A DNA stretch of 64,000 nucleotides from Streptomyces deccanensis (GCF_022385335.1 NZ_CP092431.1:9920001-9984000); one strand, 5' to 3'. Shown: positions 51,491 through 59,770, numbered from the stretch's first letter. A program made the numbers and translations. The notes: generated by a model from the sequence alone, not told the origin.

Positions 51491-52786
51491 TCAGGGCTCT
51501 CGGTGGAGTGCTCGGAAACTCTCGAGGTGTTCCAGCAGGGTGCGGGCGTCTTCGCGTGGTGTGCCGGGTGGTGTGCCGGGTGGGACGAGGGACAGGATGT
51601 CGGACACCCGCGCGGGGTTCGGGCCGGTCAGTGACTGGGTGATCGCCGTCATGGCGCCGGGGCCGAGGGGGGTGCGGGTGTGGAGGCCGTTCGCCGTGCA
51701 GAGCGTCCCGGCGTCGCCGTCCGGTGCCCAGAGGACGCGTGTGCCGGGCGCGGTCCGCAGTCGGTCGGTGTCGGCGAGGGCACGTGGTGCGGCGGCCGGC
51801 GGGGCGGGCGCGAAGCCCCCGGCCGTCCAGTGGCGCAGGGAGACGGTGGTGACGCGGGGGCCCGTCCGCTCGGGCCGGGCGAAGGCGGCGAGCGCCCGCA
51901 CCGCGTCGTTGAACGCTGGGGGGAGCACGGGAGACAGCAGGCCGTCCGGACCGGGGCCCGGTGCGCTGACCTCGGCCTCGGGGACGTGGAGCAGGGTGTC
52001 CAGGCTGCCGCGGCCGGTGCGCCGGGTCGGGTCGAGGTCGGCGATCAGGGCCTCCATCTCGTAACCGGCGTGGTGCTCGTCCCGGGGCACACCGACGTTG
52101 ACGCTGGTCGCGGGGGACGTCGTGGCGCTCTCACCGACGTGGTAGTAGTCGGAGGGCCAGTACAGCAGGTCGCCCGGTCCCACGTCGGCGGAGAAGGAAT
52201 CGGGCAGGTGGCCGGTGTAGTCGACCTTGGTGGAGACGGCCTCGTCCCACGGCCTGCGCGGCCAGAACCGCATGCGCTTGCGGCCGCGGAGCCCGAACAT
52301 GAAGGTGGCGAAGCGGTCCTTGTGGACGCCGACGGGGCTGTGCTCGTAGGTGCCGTGGAACAGGGTCGTGATGGCGCCGGTCACCGGCAGGCCGACCGCT
52401 TCCCACAGGCCGGCGTAGAAGGCGCGCTCACGCGACCACAGGTCGGCGTCGAACGCGTGGAAGTCGTTGACGACAAGGGCGTAGCGCAGACCGCCGAGAC
52501 GAGCGGCCAGGCGAGTGTCGTATCCGTCGAAGTCGCCGTCCTCGGCGGTCGGCAGCAGGTCGCCGGCGGTGTCGCGCTGGACGCGCTCGACCGTCAACTG
52601 CGCGTGCGGCGGCATCCGTTCCTCCGGCCCCGCGCACGGACTGCCGTGCACAGCCGCCCGAAACACCTCCGATGCCTCGAAGGGGGCGGGCGACAGGGCA
52701 CGGAACAGCACGGGCGACCGGTCCCAGTACCGCTCCACGAACGTGGTCCAGTCGAACTCCGTCTCCACCGCCACCGAGGTGCTCAC
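51491..52786 (-). CDS. JmjC/cupin-fold Fe(II)/2-oxoglutarate oxygenase, candidate RiPP hydroxylase
   Basis: A 431-residue JmjC-type cupin. The iron triad is intact: H155 and D157 in GVHKDRFATFMFGL and H216 in WPSDYYHVGES. The C-terminal half resembles the helical/winged region of ribosomal oxygenases. Such enzymes hydroxylate side chains of proteins or peptides. It overlaps the second cupin gene by 4 bp (ATGA) at the end of the precursor-dehydratase operon, so a peptide substrate is likely. The residue modified cannot be read from sequence. Confidence 0.82.
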   Translation of the reverse strand: MSTSVAVETEFDWTTFVERYWDRSPVLFRALSPAPFEASEVFRAAVHGSPCAGPEERMPPHAQLTVERVQRDTAGDLLPTAEDGDFDGYDTRLAARLGGLRYALVVNDFHAFDADLWSRERAFYAGLWEAVGLPVTGAITTLFHGTYEHSPVGVHKDRFATFMFGLRGRKRMRFWPRRPWDEAVSTKVDYTGHLPDSFSADVGPGDLLYWPSDYYHVGESATTSPATSVNVGVPRDEHHAGYEMEALIADLDPTRRTGRGSLDTLLHVPEAEVSAPGPGPDGLLSPVLPPAFNDAVRALAAFARPERTGPRVTTVSLRHWTAGGFAPAPPAAAPRALADTDRLRTAPGTRVLWAPDGDAGTLCTANGLHTRTPLGPGAMTAITQSLTGPNPARVSDILSLVPPGTPPGTPREDARTLLEHLESFRALHREP

Positions 52787-53982
52787 GCGCCGTTCTCCCG
52801 TCCGTCCACGTCAACGTCCCCGTCCACGCTCATGTCAATGTCCACGTCCACGCCGCGCAGCGTGTACAGCTTCTCCAGCAGTGCCACGACGGCGTCGTCG
52901 TGGCCGGGGCCCGTCACGGCGCACAGGTCACGGACCGTGGGGGTGTCGCCCTGCCGCAGCCGGCCCAGGACGCGTTCGCCGAGGGTGCCGCGGAGCGAGA
53001 AGGCGTGGCCGTCGACCGCCCAGAGCCATGTCTGCCCGTCGTCGAGGGGCATCCGGACGACAGCGGACGCCGGCCGCAGGCGGTCGTCGGGGGAGAGACG
53101 CACGGGCGGCCGTGCGTCCGGGGCGGGTTCGAGGCCGGCGGCACTGACCCTGCGCGCCCACAGGGCACTCAGCAGCCGGCCGAGCGGTGGCGTCGCCGTC
53201 ACCTCGCGCACCAGCTCCGCCGTACTCGCCAGTTCGGGCACGTCGGGCGGGGTCGGGCCGTCGGGCGGGTACGGCAGGTAGGGGACGTGGTCCTGGCCGC
53301 GCCGCGCGTGCACCAGGCCGGCCACGACGTCCGTGACCGCCGCGGTCGCCAATCGGGGGTCGCGGGGCACCAGGAGCCGCAGGGCCATGGTGCGGGGGCC
53401 GAAGGTCAGGGTGTGCGGCCGGTCGGCCGGCCAGTGGAGCAGGTCGCCCGCTCCGGCGTCGAGGGCGGGCCCGGTCGCCCGGGGCGTGGCTGTCAGGCTG
53501 CCGCGCAGCACCCAGATCAGGGGGGAGTGCGGGGAGCCGTGCTTCTCCACGATGCCCTCGCCGAGGACGAGTTCGGCGACGACGGGCAGGACGGGACAGC
53601 CGACCCGCTCCCACAGCGGCGTGACCAGGGAGCGCACCCGCGCCCACAGTGGCGGGTCGAGCATGAGCCCCTGCTCCATCACGAGCAGCCGCCCGCGTCC
53701 CGCCATCCGTTCGTCGAGGCGCTCGGCGTACCGCTCGGCGGTCGTGTCCCGAGGCCCGGGCAGCAGATCACCAGGAGCTCGGATCCGGCCGTCCTCGACG
53801 TGGAAGCGGACATCGGGCAGGGCCTGGAAACGGGTCCCGGCGCGGAACGGTCGCGCGGCCTCGACCATCGTCGTGTAGGCGCGGTCGGCGTCGACGGTGT
53901 GCGGGCTGCCCGGGGCGGGCGTCACCACGGGTGTCCGCTCCCAGTGGCGGGCGGCGAAGAGGTCCCACGCGGTCCCGCTCAC
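52783..53982 (-). CDS. JmjC-like cupin, iron site degenerate; partner of the RiPP oxygenase
   Basis: A 399-residue relative of the JmjC protein encoded downstream. The cupin core is clear (SPLIWVLRGSLTATP, AGAGDLLHWPADRPHTLTF) but the HxD position reads H148-G-S150, so the acidic iron ligand is missing although the late H190 is kept. It may be a pseudo-oxygenase that binds the precursor or the active partner, or use altered metal ligation. GTG at 53982 overlaps the dehydratase stop (GTGA). The C-terminus is Asp-rich (DVDIDMSVDGDVDVD). Confidence 0.75.
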   Translation of the reverse strand: MSGTAWDLFAARHWERTPVVTPAPGSPHTVDADRAYTTMVEAARPFRAGTRFQALPDVRFHVEDGRIRAPGDLLPGPRDTTAERYAERLDERMAGRGRLLVMEQGLMLDPPLWARVRSLVTPLWERVGCPVLPVVAELVLGEGIVEKHGSPHSPLIWVLRGSLTATPRATGPALDAGAGDLLHWPADRPHTLTFGPRTMALRLLVPRDPRLATAAVTDVVAGLVHARRGQDHVPYLPYPPDGPTPPDVPELASTAELVREVTATPPLGRLLSALWARRVSAAGLEPAPDARPPVRLSPDDRLRPASAVVRMPLDDGQTWLWAVDGHAFSLRGTLGERVLGRLRQGDTPTVRDLCAVTGPGHDDAVVALLEKLYTLRGVDVDIDMSVDGDVDVDGRENGA

Positions 53983-56468
53983 CCGGTGTGCGGCTGGTAC
54001 CGGCGGTGCAACCGGCCGGCGTACCGGGCGAGCGGCTCCATCCTCAGACTGCGACGACGTTCGTCCACCTGCTCGGGCTGTTCGATGGGGCACGGCTCCA
54101 GCTTCCCTTCCCGCATGCGGAACTTGGTCCCGTACAGCTGCGGCCGGCCCTCCTGGACCCGCAGCGCGTCGGTCACGTACGCCACCTGACGCCAGGGCAG
54201 ATCCCCGTCGCGGGCGGCCTGCTCGATGAGCCGGAGGCACTCGTGCTGAAAGTCCGCCGGCCCCTCGGCGTGCTGGAGGAGCCGGCAGGCCGCGGCCGCG
54301 GCGGCGGGGCCGACGAGGGCCCGGCCCGGCCAGCCGTGCCGTCGGACGACGTCCTCCAGCCAGCGGATGCCCGCGCCGGTCAGGGCGCGCAGCCTCTCCT
54401 CGGCCTCCCCGTCGGTGAAGCGGGAGTCGGTCCAGCGGGTGCGCAGCACCGCGTCCACCCGGTCGATCGCAAGCAGGCGTCGCCGCACATCGAGCGCGAG
54501 GGTGGGCCGGGCCGGCGGTTCCGTGCGGATCGGCGTCGGCGGTTCCGTGCGGGTCAGCGCCAACTGTTCCGCGCGGATCCTCAACGTGTCGCGATCCCAG
54601 GTGTGGACGATCCGGCGCCCCGCCTGCGGCCAGTCGAAGGCGACCTCACCGCTGTCCCGGTCGGAGAGCCGGACGTGGACGCCGTCCCCGTGGAGTTCCT
54701 CGGGCCCGACGGCGTCGTAGACGTACTCCACCGCGTCCCGCAGGGCCACGCCGAGGCCCGCCAGGTCGCGGCCGCGTTCGTCGAGGACGGTGGCCGACGG
54801 CGGCCAGTCCGGGTGCGCGGGCGCCGATACGGGAACGGGGGGCGAGCCGGCGCGCAGCAGCGGTCCGCCCGCCACGGAGCGGAAGAAATAGGGGGCGTCC
54901 AGCACGTCGAGCTGAGCCGTCTCCTCCGGGCCGAAAAGCGTCTCCGCGGAGCCGGGTGCCGTTGTGGTGAGGCGGTCGGCGAGCACCTCGGTGTAGGCGG
55001 CCGTCGGCTTGAGCAGGACACGGACGTGCCGCTCCCGTCCGGCGCGGAGCAGGAAGGACCGGATGACGTCGTGGTGACGGCACATCAGGGTCCAGGCGTC
55101 GAACATCCCGCGCAGGAAGGCCGGAAGGTAGGGCCCGTATCCGGTACGCCCCAGGGTGTCCGCGACGACCGTACGGGTCTGGGTGCGCGCGCAGGGTTGA
55201 CTCCTTCGCACCAACCGCAGGCCGCCGTCGGGGTGTTCGGCGAAGTGGGCGACCGGACCGTCGAGGGTGCACCAACGCGGCTGGTCCTCCAGCCCTGGGT
55301 GGTGATGGTCCCCGGCTGCGGTGTCGGCGACGAGCCCGGTGTCGTAGAGGCGTGGCAGCGGCGCGAGGAAGATCTCCAGGTCGACCGGGTAGAGGAGGGG
55401 TTCCGGCAGGTCGGCACGCGTCCCGGAGAGGATGTTGCCCTCTGCCAGGTCGGTGATGCCGAAGCGGAACGCCGCGGCGGCGAGGGATCCCGCCCGGTGC
55501 CAGAGGCGTTCCGCCTGGCGCCGGCCCAGTCTGGTCCCGTCGAGTCGTCTTCCGGGTGCCGAGCGGATCGGGCCCCATTGCGCGGGCGGCTCGATCCACT
55601 CCTGCCAGGTGTAGTCCCGTCGGTCGGGGCCGGTGCCCGCCGTGCAGCGCAGGACGGGCAGGACGACCGGTCCCGTCACAGGGGGCAGGGAGTTGAGGAG
55701 GGCGAACACGGAGTCCTCGGGGGCGAGGAAGAGCAGTTCGCCGTCGGCCGGGCGGGGCTTGTAGGCGACGACGCCACCGCCGCTCAGGCTCACGCGCAGG
55801 ATCCTGCCCCGGCCGTTGTGCGTCTCTCCGCCCTGGGCCTCGATGCCCGTCAAGGGCGGGCGCAGCGCGGGCCGGTCGAACCAGGGCCCGGTGACGTCCC
55901 GGCTCGCACGCTCCAGGAACCGGTCCAGGAACGTCGTCCAATGGGCGCGCTGCTCGTCGGCCGCGTAGGGGACACCGGCGGCACAGGCGGTGAACGCCTC
56001 GGCCACGAGCGGTCCGAAGAGGGCGCCGTCGGTCACGTCGAGCAGACCGGGGGCGAGCAGGGCGCAGTACCGAGCGGCGGCGTCCCGACACCAGGCGTCC
56101 AGGGCGTCCAACACGCCGACGACGGGGGCGAATCGGGGAGTGGCGAGGGCCGCCGCGAGGACGTCCGCGTCGCTGTCGCCGGCCAGGAAGCGGTCGTGTA
56201 CGAGCAGGCCGTCCTCGGCGACCCGCAGCACCGGAGGGAACAGCCGGCCCGCCGTGCCCGCCCGTACCGCCTCCACCACCTTCCGGGCGGCGGCCGGGCC
56301 GTGCGGACCCGCGGGCCGCGGACCGGTGGCTGAGCCGTGCGGGCCCGCAGGCCGCGAACCGGTGGCTGAGCCGTGCGGGCCCCCAGGCCGCGAACCGGTG
56401 GCTGAGCCGTGCGGGCCCCCAGGCCGCGAACCGGCGGCCGGTACCGCGTCCCACAGCACGTCGATCAC
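53979..56468 (-). CDS. Stand-alone LanM-type dehydratase domain (DUF4135) fused to a DUF6624-like domain
   Basis: An 829-residue protein. Residues about 60-640 match the Ser/Thr-dehydratase half of class II lanthipeptide synthetases: K237 in VVAYKPRP, D340 and N345 in ITDLAEGNIL, D363/E365 in PVDLEIF, R483 and T489 in VRVLLKPTAAY. The usual D-x-H-x-x-N reads D-L-A-E-G-N, so the His is Ala. No LanC zinc-cyclase motif is present. Residues about 693-825 look like DUF6624 (LVGPAAAAAACRLLQHAEGP, VTDALRVQEGRPQLYGTKF). The N-terminus has four Pro/Gly/His repeats. GTG at 56468 follows GGGAGG. Confidence 0.8.
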   Translation of the reverse strand: MIDVLWDAVPAAGSRPGGPHGSATGSRPGGPHGSATGSRPAGPHGSATGPRPAGPHGPAAARKVVEAVRAGTAGRLFPPVLRVAEDGLLVHDRFLAGDSDADVLAAALATPRFAPVVGVLDALDAWCRDAAARYCALLAPGLLDVTDGALFGPLVAEAFTACAAGVPYAADEQRAHWTTFLDRFLERASRDVTGPWFDRPALRPPLTGIEAQGGETHNGRGRILRVSLSGGGVVAYKPRPADGELLFLAPEDSVFALLNSLPPVTGPVVLPVLRCTAGTGPDRRDYTWQEWIEPPAQWGPIRSAPGRRLDGTRLGRRQAERLWHRAGSLAAAAFRFGITDLAEGNILSGTRADLPEPLLYPVDLEIFLAPLPRLYDTGLVADTAAGDHHHPGLEDQPRWCTLDGPVAHFAEHPDGGLRLVRRSQPCARTQTRTVVADTLGRTGYGPYLPAFLRGMFDAWTLMCRHHDVIRSFLLRAGRERHVRVLLKPTAAYTEVLADRLTTTAPGSAETLFGPEETAQLDVLDAPYFFRSVAGGPLLRAGSPPVPVSAPAHPDWPPSATVLDERGRDLAGLGVALRDAVEYVYDAVGPEELHGDGVHVRLSDRDSGEVAFDWPQAGRRIVHTWDRDTLRIRAEQLALTRTEPPTPIRTEPPARPTLALDVRRRLLAIDRVDAVLRTRWTDSRFTDGEAEERLRALTGAGIRWLEDVVRRHGWPGRALVGPAAAAAACRLLQHAEGPADFQHECLRLIEQAARDGDLPWRQVAYVTDALRVQEGRPQLYGTKFRMREGKLEPCPIEQPEQVDERRRSLRMEPLARYAGRLHRRYQPHTG
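56298..56441. repeat. Four 36-bp tandem repeats in the dehydratase gene
   Basis: Units at 56298, 56334, 56370 and 56406 encode a 12-residue Pro/Gly/His repeat (RPxGPHGSATGS) near the N-terminus. Confidence 0.9.
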
Positions 56469-56490
56469 AACGTTGTGCCTCCCCCTGAAC

Positions 56491-56521
56491 GGTGCCGCCC
56501 CGCTGGTCGCTGGGCGGCACC
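56491..56521. terminator. Hairpin between precursor and modification genes
   Basis: GGTGCCGCCC/GGGCGGCACC stem with an 11-base loop. Such partial terminators after RiPP precursor genes typically keep precursor mRNA in excess. Confidence 0.6.
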
Positions 56522-56558
56522 TGTGCGATGTCCGGTGGTGCGGTTCGGCCGGGGTCTC

Positions 56559-56714
56559 TCAGAGGCAGTACCAGGCGCGACAGGTGCTGACGGCCGCCTG
56601 CGTGCGGTGGGGGATGTCCTGCTCCAGTTCGCCGATGACGAGGTCGAGCTCCTCCTCGGCGGCCGTCCCCGCGTCGATACTGGTCTGGGCGTCGGGGGTC
56701 GTGGCGTAGGTCAT
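56559..56714 (-). CDS. RiPP precursor peptide
   Basis: A 51-residue peptide with a very strong ribosome site (AGGAGG eight bases before ATG 56714). The acidic, helix-prone leader contains AAEEELDLVIGELEQD. The C-terminus is IPHRTQ followed by AAVSTCRAWYCL, a short core with Ser, Thr and two Cys plus Trp, Tyr and Arg. Position directly before the dehydratase-like gene and a hairpin, leader acidity and Cys/Ser/Thr-rich end together identify it as a precursor. Core boundaries are inferred; no double-Gly cleavage site is seen. Confidence 0.8.
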   Translation of the reverse strand: MTYATTPDAQTSIDAGTAAEEELDLVIGELEQDIPHRTQAAVSTCRAWYCL

Positions 56715-56816
56715 GGTGATCCTCCTGGTTCGACGAGTGGTGATCGGAAGAGGGAGGGATGAGGGATGGAGCGATACAGCCGGGCTCGGGCCGGCCGTGC
56801 CAGGGTGCGCCGGCAC

Positions 56817-56909
56817 TCAGTCGAAGACGGCCTCGATGCCGCCGCCGATCGCGGTGCGGCCACCCACGTCGCGGGCCGTGCCGACGACGCGGTAGCGACC
56901 GCTCCTCAT
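56817..56909 (-). CDS. Possible 30-residue peptide upstream of the RiPP precursor
   Basis: A short frame with Streptomyces-like GC3 bias encodes MRSGRYRVVGTARDVGG followed by RTAIGGGIEAVFD. GAAGGG lies ten bases before the ATG. It could be a second small peptide of the RiPP locus or an unrelated mini-protein; it has no Cys. I do not recognise it. Confidence 0.4.
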   Translation of the reverse strand: MRSGRYRVVGTARDVGGRTAIGGGIEAVFD

Positions 56910-57226
56910 GCCGATGCCGCCCTTCACGAGGAGTGAAGGAGAAGCCCCGTCGCGACGGAGATCATCAGCGATGATCAGCGATGATCACACCGGTCTCATC
57001 CCGTTGTGTACGGCCATGACAGCCGGTTCCCCCTCCGAACACCGCAGCGGCCGGTCGAGCCGCTGCTCAGCACATCGTGCGGGGGAGCCATGTCCACCGC
57101 CATGTTTTCGATGCTCGTCGAAAACATGGGGCGCCTTCCGGCCATGTGGCTGCGGAACCCGCCGAGCGGGCCGGTGCCGGGGCTGCACGGCGGCCGAGGC
57201 CACACCTCCGCGTCGGCGGAGATCCA
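56910..57226. other. Intergenic region between the RiPP operon and a LysR gene
   Basis: No gene is supported. It holds a direct repeat of GCGATGATCA around 56969-56990 and a perfect inverted repeat at 57100-57129. Confidence 0.5.
57100..57129. repeat. AT-rich perfect inverted repeat
   Basis: CCATGTTTTCGA and TCGAAAACATGG arms around TGCTCG. It is notably AT-rich for this genome and could be an operator or a terminator of the LysR gene. Confidence 0.75.
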
Positions 57227-58174
57227 TCAGGAGGGCCCCTGGCTGCGCTGCGCCTGCCGAAGGACGTGGTGGGCCGCCTCGCGCAGGGCGGTCACGGTCG
57301 GTCCGTCGCGATGGTCGGGGAGCCAGGCGAGTTCGGCCGTCGACACGCCCAGCTCGGGGCAGTGGACGTAGGTGACGCCGGTGCGCGGATAGAGGTGGCG
57401 GGCTGCGGAGGGCAGGAAGGCGATCGCCTGCTTCTGGGTGACGGCGAAGACCATGGCCTCGGTGTCCCTGATGACGGGACCGTAGCGGACGGGCGTGCCG
57501 TCGGGGCGCGGGTTGACGGTGAGGTGGTCCCACCACGCGCGAGGGACTTCCGGAGGCATGTCGACCACCGTGCGGTCGGCGAGGTCGGCCAGAGTGACGG
57601 TCTCCCGGCCTGCGAGGGGGTCGTCGGCGGGCAGGCAGACCACCCGGGCCTCGGTGGCCAGACGCAGGGACTGGATCCCGCCGGGCAGAGGGCCACGCAG
57701 GAACGCGGCGTCGACCTCCCCGGCGAGCAGGGCGCCGAACATGTCGACGAAGGTCAGGTTGCGGACCTCGATCTCCAGGTCGGGATGCCGCTCGCGGAGG
57801 TGGGTGAGGACGGCATGCGCGTGGGGCATGGCCGCTTCGGCGCCGAGGCTGCCGATCAGCAGACGCCCCCGCGCCGTTGCGGCGTGGCGGTCGGCGGTCT
57901 GCCGTAATCGGGTCATGGCGTCGACCACCGCCCTCGCCTCCTCGGCGAGGGCCTGGCCGGCCGGGGTCAGCCGTGTTCCACGCCCGCCGCGCGCGACGAG
58001 CGTGACACCGAGTCGCTGTTCCAGCGACCTGATCTGCTGGCTGAACGCGGGCTGGGTGACGTAGACGCGTGCTGCGGCCCGTCCGAAGTGGAGTTCCTCG
58101 GCGAGAACGAGGAAGAGCCGGAGCTGGTGCAGGCTCGGCTCTCGCACTCCGCCGGTGCCGCGACCAGGGCTCAT
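57227..58174 (-). CDS. LysR-family regulator
   Basis: A 315-residue LysR regulator. The winged helix spans about residues 14-72 (LHFGRAAARVYVTQPAFSQQIRSLE), followed by a typical effector domain (GRLLIGSLGAEAAMPHAH). It is transcribed toward the RiPP operon but separated by about 320 bp and an inverted repeat, so any regulatory link is unproven. Start ATG 58174 gives a normal-length protein with a short N-terminal extension; GTG at codon 10 (GVREPSLHQL) is an alternative. Confidence 0.85.
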   Translation of the reverse strand: MSPGRGTGGVREPSLHQLRLFLVLAEELHFGRAAARVYVTQPAFSQQIRSLEQRLGVTLVARGGRGTRLTPAGQALAEEARAVVDAMTRLRQTADRHAATARGRLLIGSLGAEAAMPHAHAVLTHLRERHPDLEIEVRNLTFVDMFGALLAGEVDAAFLRGPLPGGIQSLRLATEARVVCLPADDPLAGRETVTLADLADRTVVDMPPEVPRAWWDHLTVNPRPDGTPVRYGPVIRDTEAMVFAVTQKQAIAFLPSAARHLYPRTGVTYVHCPELGVSTAELAWLPDHRDGPTVTALREAAHHVLRQAQRSQGPS

Positions 58175-58290
58175 GGAGAAAAGGCTATCGACACGAATGC
58201 GATCCTCTTCTCGATCTCGACTTCTCCGTACCGATCATCTGCGTCACGATCAAAGGAGTTGTTACCGGTACATGAGCGGCGAGGAGCCAC

Positions 58291-59310
58291 GTGCTTCGCA
58301 TCCACTTCGGCTGGCGCGATCTGGAGAACGTACGCCTGACTCAACAACCTGACCCCCTATGGGAGTTGATGTGTGCCGTCTGTCGTCTACAGACGGATCA
58401 GGGGCCGTTGGAGTTCGGTCACTGGCGCCGGCGGTCCACCCACCTCCTGTCGCGGGACAGCCGCGCCGACGCCGCCCTGCGCACGCTGCGCACCTTCATT
58501 CCGGCCACCGGGTACATCCCCGACTTCCTGACGCCGCCGGTCACGGGTGAGTACCTGGACGCGGCGCTCGAAATGGTCCGCGCCACCCCCCGGGACCGGC
58601 TGGCGGCGGAACTCACCCTGCTCGCGGCCTCGCGGCCGCTGCCGGGATGGGTGCGGGGCCCGCACGAACGGCCCACCCCCACACTGCTGTTGATCGCGGA
58701 CGCCCTGCGGGACTCCTTCCGGGTGCTACTGGAACCGTACTGGCGCCAGGTGCGCTCGGCGGTGGGCGACGACGTCGCCGTCCGCGCGCGGACGGCGCTC
58801 GGCGGAGGCACCGGGGCTCTCCTCGCCGGGCTGCGCCCGTTCGCCCGATGGAACCCTCCGTATCTGGACGTCGACTATCCCGTCGAGCGCGAACTGCGCC
58901 TGGAAGGACGCGGACTGACGCTCGTGCCGTCGTACTTCTGCTGGCGAAGACCCACGGCGCTCGCCGACCCCGGCCTCGATCCGGTCCTCGTCTACCCGGT
59001 CGCGAAGCAGCCGTTCGACAACGCGCTCACCGGCGAGGCAGGGCTGGAACGGCTGCTGGGTCGGACGAGAACCGCGGTCCTTGTCGAGGTGGCCGGTCAC
59101 CGTACGCGCACGACGACCGAGGTGGCCCAGGCCCTCCACCTGGCACCGGCCAGTGCGAGCTATCAGATCGGGGTCCTGCGCGGGGCCGGCCTGATCGTCA
59201 GCCGCCGTGCCGGCAAACGGGTCGAGCACGCGGCGACACCGCTGGCCCACGGCCTGCTGTCGGGCAGCGGTTCACCCTTGCCGAGTGAACCGATCCTCCG
59301 CTCCGGGTAG
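58291..59310 (+). CDS. ArsR-type winged-helix regulator with DUF5937-like N-terminus
   Basis: A 339-residue regulator. The N-terminal region (LRIHFGWRDLENVRL, PDPLWELM) is typical of a streptomycete family whose C-terminus carries an ArsR-like winged helix, here about residues 265-315 (TTTEVAQALHLAPASASYQI and VLRGAGLIVSRRAGKRV). GTG at 58291 follows GAGGAG. It is divergent from the LysR gene. Regulators of this type often sit beside secondary-metabolite loci, so control of the RiPP operon is possible. Confidence 0.82.
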   Translation: MLRIHFGWRDLENVRLTQQPDPLWELMCAVCRLQTDQGPLEFGHWRRRSTHLLSRDSRADAALRTLRTFIPATGYIPDFLTPPVTGEYLDAALEMVRATPRDRLAAELTLLAASRPLPGWVRGPHERPTPTLLLIADALRDSFRVLLEPYWRQVRSAVGDDVAVRARTALGGGTGALLAGLRPFARWNPPYLDVDYPVERELRLEGRGLTLVPSYFCWRRPTALADPGLDPVLVYPVAKQPFDNALTGEAGLERLLGRTRTAVLVEVAGHRTRTTTEVAQALHLAPASASYQIGVLRGAGLIVSRRAGKRVEHAATPLAHGLLSGSGSPLPSEPILRSG

Positions 59311-59466
59311 GCGTCCGCTCCGGACGAAGTCCACGCGGGCGGGCCGATGTGCGCGGCGACGCGCCGTGAGAGGCCCGATGCCGCGAGAGGTAACACGGTC
59401 CACCCGTGCGCCCCGTCGAGTGTCCGGATGAGTGTCCCCGTCAGCGTGGCAGAGCAGACTGCGGGC

Positions 59467-59770
59467 ATGACTGAGAACTGTCCGGCCGGCTCTCTCGAGC
59501 CGTACGCCGCTGTGCTCTGCGACATCGACGGCGGGCTACGGCACTGGCCCGCTCACGACGAGCCCGCGTCCACCCGGCCGTCACCGAGAAGGTCACCGAC
59601 GAGCAAGGGCGGGCCGCGGTGGCCGCCGACCGACCCGGCTGGAACAGGGCCTCGCCCGCCAAGGCCTGGACACCCTGGCTCACGCGGTGGTGAACACCGC
59701 CCGCATCGGCGTCGCCAAACCCGACCCACGCGTCTACCACACAGCCACCGAACGCGTCGGGGCCCCTGCT
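59467..59770 (+). pseudogene. Broken HAD-family hydrolase gene
   Basis: The start EPYAAVLCDIDGGLRHW carries the HAD nucleophile motif, but the frame then shifts. TARIGVAKPDPRVYHTATER and VGAPAAR, the later HAD segment, appear in another frame with most of the cap domain missing. The match ends abruptly at about 59770, where a LysR fragment begins. Confidence 0.65.

Noticed and set aside
53979..56468. Full LanM bifunctional lanthionine synthetase
   Set aside because: The C-terminal third lacks the Cys/His zinc motifs of LanC and instead resembles DUF6624.
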